Part shown: piece by piece, positions 17,222 through 27,600 of the stretch | Layout of the letters: each line of letters starts with the position of its first letter | How positions within the stretch are numbered: position 1 is the stretch's first letter | Assembly (NCBI GenBank): GCA_964293475.1 | Contig: CAXYYJ010000020.1 | Location: 1 to 64,000, forward strand | Length of the DNA stretch: 64,000 nucleotides | From: UBA12170 sp964293475 | GTDB taxonomy: Bacteria > Bacteroidota > Bacteroidia > Bacteroidales > UBA12170 | Direction: 5' to 3' | Position numbers and translations under genes: made by a program | Notes under the pieces: model-generated | The model's database searches: none | Seen by the model: only the letters and a program-made list of their open reading frames with translations | Told to the model about the DNA's origin: nothing

Positions 17222-17551
17222 ATGGACCATCAGGATAAATTGTATTATAGTATTGGCGAGGTCGCGAAACTTTTCGATGTAAATACCTCGCTCATCCGTT
17301 TTTGGGAAAAGGAATTTGACATACTGAAACCCAAAAAAAACAAGAAAGGGAACAGATTGTTTACAACTAAAGATGTTGATAATCTGCACATTATATTTCA
17401 ATTGGTGAAGGAGAAAAAATTTACACTACAAGGAGCCAAAGACTATATGGCAGCTCAGGAAAAAGCTCCGGAATTGACCAATCAGGAAGAAATCATCAAA
17501 ACTCTTTTAGACACCAAAGATTTTCTCCTAAAACTTAAAAGTACCTTATAG
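17222..17551 (+). CDS. MerR-family transcriptional regulator
   Basis: 109 residues with an N-terminal MerR winged helix: YYSIGEVAKLFDVNTSLIRF then WEKEFDILKPKKNKKGNRLF. A short dimerisation helix follows, with no Cys-rich metal-binding loop or large effector domain. Such short MerR proteins next to M23 peptidases are common in Bacteroidota. Targets unknown. The gene ends 17 nt from the convergent GH92 gene, with no clear terminator between. Confidence 0.9.
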   Translation: MDHQDKLYYSIGEVAKLFDVNTSLIRFWEKEFDILKPKKNKKGNRLFTTKDVDNLHIIFQLVKEKKFTLQGAKDYMAAQEKAPELTNQEEIIKTLLDTKDFLLKLKSTL

Positions 17552-17568
17552 CCAATTTGGTGGGGGAT

Positions 17569-20514
17569 CTATTTCACCCAGATTTCGTCGGCAAATAGCC
17601 ATGTAGCACCACCAGCTCCCAAATGCCAGTCGGGACAAGGACCAGCATTTTTAGCCACAATTTTCAGATATTTCACCCTTTTCGGATACATATTGATGCT
17701 GAATTCCTGAATGATTGGTGAAATCTTTTGGTCAGTTTTATTCATCTGGCTACCCACTAAAACCCAATCGGCTTTATTTTCCGAAACATAAAAATCGACC
17801 TGTTGGGGAAGAAAAATCCAGGAACCCTGATCCTGAATAAATCCGATTCCCGCCTTATTCATCATCGGTGGTTTTTTATAGCTGATGATGGCTTCGAAGT
17901 CTGTGTTATAATATCCTTGCCAGGTGCCGGTTTTAAAATTGGTGTTGCCGCGGATTTGGTCAATAAGTGCCAGGTCGCCACCTGCTGCGTATAGCTGATT
18001 GTAGGGAGATACCAATTCGATGCTGACGTTGGGGTCGGTTTGATGATATTCACTGGTGATGGTGGCGCTGCTTCCCCATTCTGGATGGATGGTTTTAACC
18101 TTAAATTGAGTAGATTTTTTTATCACAACCGGTTCCGAATAAAGGGTGGATTCTGTTGTGGGTTCCGAACCATCGGTGGTGAAATAGATTTGCGAACCAG
18201 GAGTGTGCGATGTCATGGTAACTTTTAACTCGTCGGAAAATGTTTTGGAAACGGAAAAAAGGGTAGGGGCAGCGCAGATTTTATGGTCATCAATTTTCGT
18301 TACTGGGCGGTCGCCAATGGCTGAACCGAAGTTTTTATTGGGTTTATTGCTCATTTTAAACTCGAGAATACCGCCCTTAAGCATGTCTTCATAAGCAATA
18401 TAACTCTTGGTCCATGGGTCGGAGTTAAAGATGATTTCGTCAATATAAATATAGTCTTCGCTAAAAGGCGATACTTCGATAACCAGGTTTTTGTCGTTGG
18501 CCATCAGGAGCTCCACTTGTGCAAATTTGGGGGTGCCAAAGGTATATTTATTGCTTCCCGGGGTAACGGGATAAAAACCCATGGAACTCATCACATACCA
18601 GGCCGACATCTGCCCGCAATCTTCATTTCCACTCAAGCCATCGGGTTGATTGGTATAGAGTTCGCTCATAATTTTGTGAAGAACTTCCTGGCCTCTCCAG
18701 GGGGCTCCGGCAAAATTGTAGAGATAAGCCATATGATGGCTGGGCTCGTTTCCATGGGCATACTGGCCAACAAGTCCGGTAATGTCGGCTTGTTCCCGAC
18801 CACTGAGCGATGCTGATGTGCTAAAAAGCTCGTCGAGTTTTGCTATAAATTTCTCGTCTCCCCCGTGAAGCTCTATGAGTCCGTTCACATCTTGTGGAAC
18901 AAACATGCTGTATTGCCAGCTATTGGCTTCGGTGAAATGGAAATTTACTTCCGACGGATCGAAGGGGGTTTGCCATTGTCCGTTAATTTTAGCCCGCATA
19001 AAACCTGTGGAATCGTCGAATAAATTTTTATAATTCTGGGCACGTTGAATAAACTCTTCGTAAATATCATTGCGATCCAAGTCTTTGGCCATCATGGCAA
19101 TACACCAGTCATCGTAGGCATATTCCAGGGTTTTTGAAACCGATTCGCCTTCTTCGTCAGCTTTTACATAGCCATATTTTTTATAGCTATCTAAGCCAAA
19201 TTGGTCTTGACGTGCACTTACAATCATGGCATCTAATGCTTGATTTGGATCAAAATCCCCCAAGCCTTTTGCCCATGCATCGTAAATAACAGGGATGGAA
19301 TGATAGCCAATCATGCAATTGGTCTCGTTGGCTGCCAACTCCCAAACAGGCAATAAACCCCCTTGCTGTTGCATGAGTAACATGCTCTTTATCATGGCAT
19401 TAACCCGGCGGGTATAAATAATATTCAACAGCGGATGCTCTGTTCTAAAGGTGTCCCACAAAGAAAATACGGTGAAAACTGTATGATTGGCTTTGTGAAT
19501 TTGTCCATCGTGGCCTCTGTAGCTGCCATCGCTATCCGACCAGGTATTTGGAGCCAATAAACTGTGATACAAGGCAGTATAAAATATTTCTTCGTCATTG
19601 TCATAGCCATCAACCCTAATGAGTGACAATTCTTTTTCCCATTCATCGTTGGCTTGTTTGAGCGTTTCATTAAAATTCCAATGGGGTATTTCTGTTTTCA
19701 GGTTTTGGCGGGCTCCATCAACACTCACTGCCGAAAGGCCAACCTTGACATATATTTTTTCGTCCTTCATGGTTGTAAAATCGAACCAGGCCTGAAGGTC
19801 TTTCCCCTGCGCCATATTGAGTTTTTGATTTTTTACTCCATCAATCTGAATCCCAAAGTCACTAAATTCCTTACTAAACTCCATCACAAAATAACAATAT
19901 TGGTCTTTTGCCCACGAACCGCTTCTTCTTAAACCACTTACGGTGGTTGAGTTTTCGATGTTGATAATTAAATCGTGAATCAATTCTGTTCTTACAGCTT
20001 CTTTCAAATCGAGAACAATATGAGCTTCGGTAGATTGGGGGAAAGTATATTGGTGAAAACCAGCTCTTTTGGTGGCTGTTAGTTGAACATCAACATTATA
20101 ATCATCCAGAAAAACCTGATAAAAACCAGGGGAGGCGGATTCGTTTTCATGAGAAAATTTAGAAAGATAACCATCGGGATTTTCTTTGCTTCCAGAACGA
20201 AGTTTCAATTCGCCAACAGTGGGCATAATTCTTATATCTCCCAGATCGCCAACACCTGTGCCGCTTAAATGCATATGGCTAAACCCTAAAATAAATTCAT
20301 CAGAATAATGATACCCCGAACAACCATCCCAATCATCAATGCGCGTATCGGGGCTCAGTTGAACCATGCCAAATGGGGTGGTAGCACCTGGATAGGTGTG
20401 ACCGTGTCCACCTGTACCGATAAATGGATTTACTTTTTCGGTGAGTGATTCTGTTTTATCACAACTTATCAGAAAAAGGCTTAAAAGGCTGATTAAGAAT
20501 AGTTTGTTTCTCAT
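17569..20514 (-). CDS. GH92 alpha-mannosidase, lipoprotein
   Basis: 981 residues. The lipoprotein signal LSLFLISCDK (Cys about 18) places it in the periplasm or on the outer membrane. The GH92 body begins NPFIGTGGHGHTYPGATTPF and includes GNEPSHHMAYLYNFAGAPW (about residue 585) and CGQMSAWYVMSSMGFYPV (about 630), the family landmarks. A chitobiase/FN3-like module (YFTTDGSEPTTES) and an F5/8-type C-terminal domain follow, making it longer than the usual 750. GH92 enzymes are calcium-dependent exo-alpha-mannosidases acting on N-glycans or mannans. No SusC/SusD pair is present, so this is not a full polysaccharide-utilisation locus. Overlaps the upstream aminotransferase gene by 4 nt. Confidence 0.93.
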   Translation of the reverse strand: MRNKLFLISLLSLFLISCDKTESLTEKVNPFIGTGGHGHTYPGATTPFGMVQLSPDTRIDDWDGCSGYHYSDEFILGFSHMHLSGTGVGDLGDIRIMPTVGELKLRSGSKENPDGYLSKFSHENESASPGFYQVFLDDYNVDVQLTATKRAGFHQYTFPQSTEAHIVLDLKEAVRTELIHDLIINIENSTTVSGLRRSGSWAKDQYCYFVMEFSKEFSDFGIQIDGVKNQKLNMAQGKDLQAWFDFTTMKDEKIYVKVGLSAVSVDGARQNLKTEIPHWNFNETLKQANDEWEKELSLIRVDGYDNDEEIFYTALYHSLLAPNTWSDSDGSYRGHDGQIHKANHTVFTVFSLWDTFRTEHPLLNIIYTRRVNAMIKSMLLMQQQGGLLPVWELAANETNCMIGYHSIPVIYDAWAKGLGDFDPNQALDAMIVSARQDQFGLDSYKKYGYVKADEEGESVSKTLEYAYDDWCIAMMAKDLDRNDIYEEFIQRAQNYKNLFDDSTGFMRAKINGQWQTPFDPSEVNFHFTEANSWQYSMFVPQDVNGLIELHGGDEKFIAKLDELFSTSASLSGREQADITGLVGQYAHGNEPSHHMAYLYNFAGAPWRGQEVLHKIMSELYTNQPDGLSGNEDCGQMSAWYVMSSMGFYPVTPGSNKYTFGTPKFAQVELLMANDKNLVIEVSPFSEDYIYIDEIIFNSDPWTKSYIAYEDMLKGGILEFKMSNKPNKNFGSAIGDRPVTKIDDHKICAAPTLFSVSKTFSDELKVTMTSHTPGSQIYFTTDGSEPTTESTLYSEPVVIKKSTQFKVKTIHPEWGSSATITSEYHQTDPNVSIELVSPYNQLYAAGGDLALIDQIRGNTNFKTGTWQGYYNTDFEAIISYKKPPMMNKAGIGFIQDQGSWIFLPQQVDFYVSENKADWVLVGSQMNKTDQKISPIIQEFSINMYPKRVKYLKIVAKNAGPCPDWHLGAGGATWLFADEIWVK

Positions 20515-21710
20515 TTCTTTGTAATTTTATTTAAACTAATTAATATAGTATCTATGATTTCATGAATTTGATTCTCAGTTATGGTTAATGGCGGCGCAAT
20601 ACGGAAAGATGTGGGATTGAACAGAAAATAGTCGGCAATAAGTTTGTGCTTAAACATGGATTGAAGTGCATTTTGACACAATGCTGCATCATTCAAATCA
20701 ATGGCCAGCATTAACCCAATTCTTCTGATTTCATTTACCACGGGATGATTTTTCAATGCTTCTTCAAAGAGCAGTCCCTTTTCTTCGACCTGTTCTATTA
20801 GTTTTTCGCTAAGAAGCACTTCCAGCGAGGCCTTTGCAGCGGCACAGCTTACCGGATGTCCGCCAAAAGTAGTAATATGGCCGAGAGCAGGTTGAAACTG
20901 AAGCTGATTCATAAGTTCCTTCGATGCGATAAAGGCTCCAATGGGCATTCCGCCGCCCATTCCTTTAGCCAAAGTTAAAATGTCGGGGACAAAATCGAAA
21001 TGCTCAAAACTGAAAAGCTTTCCAGTTCTGCCAAAACCCATTTGAATATCGTCTAAAATAAGCAAGGTTCCGGTTTCGTTGCATCTTTCGCGAAGCGCTC
21101 GTAACCAGCCATTTTGGGGGAGAACAATTCCCGCTTCGGCCTGAACTGATTCCACAACCACCGCAGCAGTTTTGTTGGTTATTTTTTGCAGCTGACCAAA
21201 ACTATTGAAGTCCAGAAAGCGAATGTCGGGGAGAAGCGGACGAAAGGCATATTTCATAGCTTCGTTACCCAAAATACTTAATGCTCCCTGAGTACCACCG
21301 TGATAGGCATTTTTAAATGCAACAATCTCACTGCGACCTGTCGCCCGTTTGGCGAGTTTCATGGCGCCCTCGTTGGCTTCGGAGCCTGAGTTGACAAAAT
21401 AAACTGCATTTAATTTGGGGGGAAGATGATGAGCCAAAAGCCCGGCCAATTGTACTTGCGGAGCCTGTATAAACTCACCATAAACCATCAGATGCATGTA
21501 TTTATCCACCTGATTTTTAATGGCTTCAACCACCTTTGGGTGCCTGTGACCCACATTGCTCACCGCCACACCCGACACCAAATCGACCCATGGATTGTTA
21601 TCGTTATCGAATAGATAGATTCCTTCTGCATGCGAAAATTCGGGCGCTTCGGGAACAAAAGCAGGAGTTGCCAAATGCTGATAATACAGTTGTCGGTTGC
21701 TTATGGGCAT
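20511..21710 (-). CDS. Class III PLP-dependent aminotransferase
   Basis: 399 residues with the class III layout: VSGVAVSNVGHRHPKV, YFVNSGSEANEGAMKLAKRA, KNAYHGGTQGAL, LILDDIQMGFGRTGKLF and LAKGMGGGMPIGAF, whose Lys (about residue 245) binds PLP. The usual DEVQ is DDIQ here. Substrate cannot be set from sequence; ornithine/acetylornithine, lysine or aminoadipate type are all possible. It precedes and overlaps the GH92 gene by 4 nt (translational coupling) and is divergent from the DUF1338 enzyme gene, which acts on 2-oxoadipate in known cases. Confidence 0.9.
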   Translation of the reverse strand: MPISNRQLYYQHLATPAFVPEAPEFSHAEGIYLFDNDNNPWVDLVSGVAVSNVGHRHPKVVEAIKNQVDKYMHLMVYGEFIQAPQVQLAGLLAHHLPPKLNAVYFVNSGSEANEGAMKLAKRATGRSEIVAFKNAYHGGTQGALSILGNEAMKYAFRPLLPDIRFLDFNSFGQLQKITNKTAAVVVESVQAEAGIVLPQNGWLRALRERCNETGTLLILDDIQMGFGRTGKLFSFEHFDFVPDILTLAKGMGGGMPIGAFIASKELMNQLQFQPALGHITTFGGHPVSCAAAKASLEVLLSEKLIEQVEEKGLLFEEALKNHPVVNEIRRIGLMLAIDLNDAALCQNALQSMFKHKLIADYFLFNPTSFRIAPPLTITENQIHEIIDTILISLNKITKK

Positions 21711-21804
21711 GAAAAACTTGTGTTTATTTTCAACAAAAATATGGTTTATCCTTCAATCCATTTGATAAATTTCAGCAAAAATAATCCACATGGCTTCGAA
21801 TCTG

Positions 21805-21812
21805 TATTTTTG
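21805..21812 (+). promoter_or_regulatory. -7 element of the DUF1338 gene
   Basis: TATTTTTG, an exact TAnnTTTG match, 14 nt before the ATG at 21827. Confidence 0.5.
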
Positions 21813-21826
21813 TAAAAAATATCATT

Positions 21827-22639
21827 ATGAACTCTTATCAAAATATATTCGAAAATCTTTGGACAGACTATCTGACCCAAAATCCTGAAACAAAGAAAGT
21901 ATACGAGCTATTTTTAAGTGAAGGTGAAGAAGTTATCAACGACCATATTGCTTTTCGTACTTTCGATCATCCCAAAGTGGGCATCGATGTTATCGCAAAA
22001 CCATTTCTCGATGCGGGCTACGTGGTTAAGGGCTCCTACACCTTTGAAGCTAAAAAACTAAAAGCCCATCATTACGAACACCCAACAGATGCGGATGCAC
22101 CCAAGGTGTTTATAAGTGCTTTACAGATAAGTCTTTGTAGCGATTTTCTTCAACAGACCGTTGCTGATTTGATGGAAAAAATTCCCGTAGAATTTGGCAA
22201 GGATGCTTCGTTTCTTTGGGGCGGGAGTCCCTGGGGCAAACCAGATTATGAAACCTATCTAAAACTTCGCGATGAGTCGGAATATGCCGGTTGGTTGTAT
22301 GTTTATGGATACAGAGCCAATCACTTTACGGTGAATATCAACAAGTTGAAAAAGCATACTGATATATATGAGCTGAATCAATTTCTGCGAAATAATGGAT
22401 TTGTAATTCTCGAAACAGGGGGAGAAGTTAAAGGAACGCCCGCGGAGTTGCTTGAGCAAAGCAGCATACGAGCAGGTAAAATTATGGTCGATTTTACCGA
22501 TGGCCCACGCGAAATTCCATCATGTTTTTATGAGTTTGCCAAACGCTATCCCGATACCGATGGAAAGCTGTACACTGGATTTATTGCCAGATCGGCCGAT
22601 AAAATATTTGAGAGCACCGATAATATCGCGGGAATGTAG
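21827..22639 (+). CDS. DUF1338 (HglS-like) non-heme iron dioxygenase/decarboxylase
   Basis: 270 residues. The three metal ligands of the family can be placed: H40 in NDHIAFRTFD, H166 in RANHFTVNIN and E236 in CFYEFAKRY. The sequence GGEVKGTPAELLEQSS lies between the last two. The characterised member HglS converts 2-oxoadipate to D-2-hydroxyglutarate in lysine breakdown; this protein is a short member, so the same activity is inferred only. Monocistronic. The rnpB terminator just downstream can also end its transcript. Confidence 0.88.
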   Translation: MNSYQNIFENLWTDYLTQNPETKKVYELFLSEGEEVINDHIAFRTFDHPKVGIDVIAKPFLDAGYVVKGSYTFEAKKLKAHHYEHPTDADAPKVFISALQISLCSDFLQQTVADLMEKIPVEFGKDASFLWGGSPWGKPDYETYLKLRDESEYAGWLYVYGYRANHFTVNINKLKKHTDIYELNQFLRNNGFVILETGGEVKGTPAELLEQSSIRAGKIMVDFTDGPREIPSCFYEFAKRYPDTDGKLYTGFIARSADKIFESTDNIAGM

Positions 22640-22641
22640 CC

Positions 22642-22679
22642 AAAAAAAACACCCGGACTGAATTCAGGCGGGTGTTTAT
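22642..22679 (-). terminator. rnpB terminator
   Basis: Stem AAACACCCG / CGGGTGTTT (22647-22655 with 22669-22677), extended internally by CTG-AATT-CAG. On the minus strand it is followed by a run of eight U. It also reads as a weaker hairpin for the plus-strand DUF1338 gene. Confidence 0.85.
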
Positions 22680-22683
22680 AAAA

Positions 22684-23067
22684 TTGTTCTCCTGTAAGCG
22701 GGGTTCTGTTTTCATTTGCATGAACTTCTATCATCTATCTGGGATGCCGGTCGCCCGACACCTCTATCAACCTACCCTCCGGGATTGGCCGGGCAGGCCT
22801 CTCATTCCGACTCGCGAAAAATCCCCGGTTTATTTGGTCTTTCAACCCATAAGGTTTACATCAGGCACAAGTCACCTTGTGCAGGCGTGGGCTCTTACCC
22901 CTCGTTTTCACCCTTACCCCAAACCAGGTTTGAGGCGGTTTACTTTCTGTTGCACTAGCTGTTCACGGGTTATCCGTGCCCTTCCCGTTAGGAAGTATGG
23001 CGCCCTGAGTTGCCCCGACTTTCCTCATCCACCCATTGCTGGACGAACGCGATAGAACAGAGAACAA
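22684..23067 (-). ncRNA. rnpB: RNase P RNA (class A)
   Basis: The minus strand carries the conserved cores of bacterial RNase P RNA: GATGAGGAAAGTCGGGGCAA (5' P4 side), AGTGCAACAGAAAGTAAACC, GGGTAAGGGTGAAA and the 3' ACAGAACCCCGCTTACAG. The ends pair to make P1 (TTGTTCTCTGT at the 5' end with ACAGGAGAACAA at the 3' end), which sets the borders to within a few bases. About 384 nt, a normal class A length, followed by its own terminator. It makes the mature 5' ends of tRNAs with the RnpA protein. Plus-strand ORFs across it are spurious. Confidence 0.96.
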
Positions 23068-23082
23068 ATTCTTAAAGAACTT

Positions 23083-24144
23083 TTATTTATAGTGTATTTT
23101 TATTTCAATAGCTCCGTAGCCATATTGCTGAAAACTCGCATCACGAACCTCAATTTCATCATAACCGGCCAACTCGTCTTTCAATCTTTTTTTCAAAGTG
23201 CCGTTTCCAATTCCATGAATATAGACAATTTTCTGGTATTGATGTAACATAGCATCCTCCAAAGTCCGGTTAAAATACCCCATTTGCTCAATGATGATTT
23301 CGTGGGGCTTCATGCTATTATAATCGTCCTTAAGTGCGGAAATATGCAAATCGACTTCGGCTTCCAATAGCGAAGTTTTGTGTTTTTCGATGAGCGATTT
23401 TGATTTGGAAATTTGAGCCTTCACATCTCTGGTTATTTCTTCATCTTTTACTTCAGGAGCATTTTTACTAATCATTTCCTGATAATCCATAGCAATCATT
23501 TCAACTACTAAAGCATTGGCATCCAATAGATCCACATGCCTGTAATTGGCCTCCTGAAAAAACTTTGCTCCCTTAATCTGATAGGATTTATTGAGTGGCG
23601 ATACGATTTTATTCTGCGACTTCTTCATAAACAAAACCTGCAGATGTCCGTTGAGCCATTGGTTGATTTCTTCCCTGTGGATGGTTTCGATGGGGAATTT
23701 ATTGTTCTCCCCACAAATATCATATTCAATCTGATTAAAGTTAGCTCCATCCTGTAGAAAAAGACTAAAAACAATCTCGTAATCGGTGTAATTCACTATG
23801 AAAATATCAATCAAACCCGTCATAAGCCACCGTTGGTCCTGTGGAACAAAGGCCAGATACACGCCTCTTTTCAAGTCAAGACTTTCTCTCTTAAACAATT
23901 GGCTTGAAACAATTTGCGGGTTGGCAACAGGTGGCAATGCCTGAGGTTTTGCGCCAAAATCCTCATCAAATATCCTGCTTGCCGCTCCCTGGTCGTCCAC
24001 CCTAAGCAAATCTCTTGTGGCATAAGGAATATTGAAACCATCCTCCACACTTACCTCTACCATAGAACTGCTCAGAATTCTTGTGACATAACCGCCACCC
24101 GATTCGTTGAGAAATTTTACTTTATCCCCTGTTTTTAACGCCAT
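23083..24144 (-). CDS. DUF2027 and Smr-domain protein
   Basis: 353 residues from ATG 24142-24144 (MALKTGDKVKFLNESGGGYV). The open frame extends to 24189, but that part is not family-like. An N-terminal KOW/SH3-like start is followed by the DUF2027 domain, a helical linker, and a C-terminal Smr domain with VDLHISAL and YIHGIGNGTLKKRL. Smr domains are nucleases or DNA/RNA-binding modules related to the MutS2 C terminus, and DUF2027-Smr fusions are typical of Bacteroidota. It ends 15 nt upstream of rnpB on the same strand. Function unproven. Confidence 0.9.
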   Translation of the reverse strand: MALKTGDKVKFLNESGGGYVTRILSSSMVEVSVEDGFNIPYATRDLLRVDDQGAASRIFDEDFGAKPQALPPVANPQIVSSQLFKRESLDLKRGVYLAFVPQDQRWLMTGLIDIFIVNYTDYEIVFSLFLQDGANFNQIEYDICGENNKFPIETIHREEINQWLNGHLQVLFMKKSQNKIVSPLNKSYQIKGAKFFQEANYRHVDLLDANALVVEMIAMDYQEMISKNAPEVKDEEITRDVKAQISKSKSLIEKHKTSLLEAEVDLHISALKDDYNSMKPHEIIIEQMGYFNRTLEDAMLHQYQKIVYIHGIGNGTLKKRLKDELAGYDEIEVRDASFQQYGYGAIEIKIHYK

Positions 24145-24252
24145 AATCCTATTTTTTAATGGGCTGCGAATTTCGCATAAAAAAACCAATAAAACCCTTT
24201 ATTTTTTGACAATCCAAAATATAAAAATTATTTCCTTATTAAAGAAATTTTG

Positions 24253-24260
24253 TAGATTTG
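24253..24260 (+). promoter_or_regulatory. -7 element before the DUF4907/adhesin pair
   Basis: TAGATTTG matches TAnnTTTG, 57 nt before the preferred ATG at 24317. Confidence 0.4.
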
Positions 24261-24316
24261 ACACGTAATAGTGTGCTTTGATGTTTCATAGTCATTATTG
24301 CAGAAAAAAATATTAC

Positions 24317-24673
24317 ATGAGACTGTTTTTGAGCTTGTTTTTGATACCCATTGTTGCGGCAACTGTGCTGCTTCATTCACCGGTTATTGGAATGGAAAAA
24401 GATGTTTTTCTCTCCGAAAGCCAGGTCAACAGCAGTCTTTATTCATTTGTGGTGAATAAAAATGATACTGGAGCATGGTTTTACAATATCAAAAATGGCC
24501 AAAAAGTTATCATCATTCAAAAAACTATTCCAGCTATCAACGGAAATAAGGCTTTTGCCGATACTACTGATGCAGCTCTTATTGCTCAACTCATGGTTGA
24601 TAAATTAAATGCGGGTATTTTTCCGCCTTCTATTTCAATGGATGAGTTGAATCGTTATAATATCAAATTCTAA
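24317..24673 (+). CDS. DUF4907-family exported small protein
   Basis: 118 residues from ATG 24317 (MRLFLSLFLIPIVAATVLL, a signal peptide or N-terminal anchor). An ATG 39 nt upstream is also in frame, but gives a charged, non-signal start. The body matches DUF4907 as I remember it: GAWFYNIKNGQKVIIIQKTI, PAINGNKAFADTTDAALIAQ and FPPSISMDELNRYNI. Function unknown. It lies 10 nt before a giant kelch/Ig-like T9SS protein, so the two are probably co-expressed and may be a small partner with its surface protein. Confidence 0.75.
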   Translation: MRLFLSLFLIPIVAATVLLHSPVIGMEKDVFLSESQVNSSLYSFVVNKNDTGAWFYNIKNGQKVIIIQKTIPAINGNKAFADTTDAALIAQLMVDKLNAGIFPPSISMDELNRYNIKF

Positions 24674-24683
24674 GAATCAATTT

Positions 24684-27600
24684 ATGCACAATATGATACT
24701 ATTTTCATTTCTTAAAAAGGCCTTCAGAAGAACTACATTCACAATGAACCTGATATTTGTGATGGTTCTTTTTTCAGGTACAACCCTGGCTCAAAGCGAT
24801 CTTTGGATTCCGCAAAATAATTTGGGAGGACTTCAAAGGTCCGGTGCAGTAAGTTTTTCTATTAATGGGAAAATATATATTGCTTTGGGAAAAGATGGTT
24901 CAACTTATCATTCCGACTTATGGCAATACGATACCATTTCGGAAACCTGGACCCAAAAGGCCAACTATCCTGGTGGTGGCAGAGCCGGAGCTTTTGCTTT
25001 CGTTATGAACAATAAAGCTATTGCTGGTACTGGTGAAATTGCTGGTGGTAGTAGAACCAACTCCGTTTATAAATATGAACCTGTATCAAATACATGGTCT
25101 GGAGTTGCTGTTTTCGCAGGTGGAGTAAGGGCTTATTCTTCAGCCTTTTCAACAGGAACCCGCGGGTTTGTTGTTGGGGGAGACAATGGTTCTTTTCAAA
25201 ACGATTTGTGGGAATATGATATAAACAACGATATCTGGATTGGCCGTCCGGTTTTTCCTGGAACTGCCCGTATGAAAGCGGTGGCTTTTACCATAGGAAA
25301 TAATGCTTATTATGGAACTGGTGATATAGGCACTGCAACTCCAAGCAAGGATTTTTGGCAGTACAATATTGTTACAAATACGTGGCTTCTGCTTTCAGAT
25401 TTCGCTGGCGAAGCTCGAGTTGGTGCTATTGGTTGTAGTAGTGTATCCAAAGGTTATATTGGTTTGGGTAAAGGAGTAGCCTTTTTGGCCGATTTTTGGG
25501 AATTTGACGGAGCCACTTGGACACAGAAAACAGATTTTTCCGGCAACGCACGTGAATTGTCTGTTGCTGCGACAGCTGGGAATAAAGTCTATGTTGGAAC
25601 TGGTTTTGGCGGGAGCTACTACAATGATTTCTATCAATGGGATCCATGCGCTGTTCCTCAAATCACTATACAACCAGTTTCCCTTGATTTATGTGAAGGT
25701 ACAGATGCAGTTTTTACGGTTGAAATCAGCAATATAATTGGTGGCGAAACCTACGAGTGGTTACTTAATGGCTCTGCTGTCGCCGGGGGCACTACCAACA
25801 CATTGAATCTTACCACTGTAACAGAAGCGCAGGAAGGTAGTTATTCATGTAAAATAACAAATTCCTGTGGGACATCCGTTAGCGATGTAGCTACACTGCT
25901 GGTAACATCAATTCCGGTAAATGCTCCAACAGGTTTATTTGCCAATCCAGATACATTATGCCCTGGAAATACTTTCGATTTAATTTTGACTGCCGATAAT
26001 AATGGGAATGATGAAGATACTTTGAATTGGTATTCAATAGCCTGCGGGGGAGATTTTGTGGGGACTGGACATCCGGTTAATGGAACCTTAATTGTACCTG
26101 CACCCAATCCATTGGTAACCACGGAGTATTTTGCACGCTGGGAAAACCAATGTGGTGCAACCGAATGTAATTCAGTTAACATTGTTGTGAAGGATCTTCC
26201 AACCGATCCAACATTAATTCATAGAAGCATCGATACAATTTGTAAGGACTACAACGACGAATTATTTCTTTTTGCGGAAGGTGGTACCGGTGATTCCATT
26301 GCATGGTATATGGGGAATATTTGTGTGAACGGAAACGCTACTCTAATCGGAAGGGGTGATACACTTGATTTGCAGGCGTTAGCCCAGATCCCAACCAATA
26401 CAACAACTTACTCTGCTCGTTGGGAAACTTATTGTGGAGATGATGTGTTTTCATCAAATTGTTTAACAATAACAATCACAGTTAATGGTGAAATATCTAT
26501 AACTCATCAACCCCAGAATAAAGCCCTTTGTGAGGGCGTTGATTCTACTTTCTTTAGAGTCATGGTAACTGAAAGCGAAAGCCTTACTCCAATAAATTAT
26601 CAATGGTATTTTAATGGGTTGGCTCTTAGTGGTGCCAACTACGATACTCTTTGGCTTACAGGGGGAATAAATGCTTCTGATAGTGGCTATTATCACTGTA
26701 ATGTTTATAATAGCTGTGATACTTTGGTTTCCGACAGTGCAAAACTCACTGTGAACCTATTGCCTTCAGTTATCATTCAGCCCACTATACTCGATACCAT
26801 ATGCGAAGGTGATAATGTGACATTATCTCTACAAGCTTTTGGATCAGGAGTTCTTCAATATCAGTGGTATTTCAACAGTATTCCAACTGCTTCAGTTGAT
26901 ACTTTTCTAACTATAAACCCAGTTACTTTTATCAATTCTGGTGAATATTTCTGTAAAATTACAAATGGCTGCGGAACTCAAAATACCGATACGGTAAGCT
27001 TCGAAGTTGATACCATTCCAACCATAATTAATCAACCCATTAATCAAACTGTTTGTTTGAATGGTACAGCTGAATTCAATGTAGTTTCCGGTGGAACTCA
27101 GCCAATTTCATATCAATGGTATAAAATCAATATCGGAGGTCCAGCCACATTAATGCCTGGAGAAGTTGGGGATATTCTTACATTAAACCCTGTGTTGCCC
27201 GCCGATACAGCATTTAACTATTTCTGTTTACTTAGTAATGAATGTTTCGATGGCCCATCAACCGATACAGTGAATCTTGCTATTCGACCTCAGGTTGCAA
27301 TAATGGACAGCATTGTGAGTGATACAAATAATGTTTGTCATAACTATAGCACTTACATCACACTAACCGTTTATGGTGGCGAAGGAGATACATTAACTTG
27401 GTTTGCTGGTTCATGTGGAGGAAACGAAATAGTATCTACCACCGATACTACATTACTAATCACAGTACCCGATGTAACAACAACATACTATGCCCGCTGG
27501 TCAAGCCCTTGTGGAGTAACTGCCTGTGATTCTTTAACATTCTATGTGAAAGAACTCCCTGCCGATCTTTCCGCCATTCACCAAAATGTGGATTCCATTT

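Noticed and set aside
17569..22639. Polysaccharide-utilisation locus around the GH92 gene
   Set aside because: No SusC/SusD pair, no hybrid two-component regulator and no other glycoside hydrolases are adjacent.
22672..23055. Plus-strand ORFs across 22.67-23.06 kb (127 and 80 codons)
   Set aside because: They run antisense through the RNase P RNA, whose conserved cores and P1 pairing explain the sequence.
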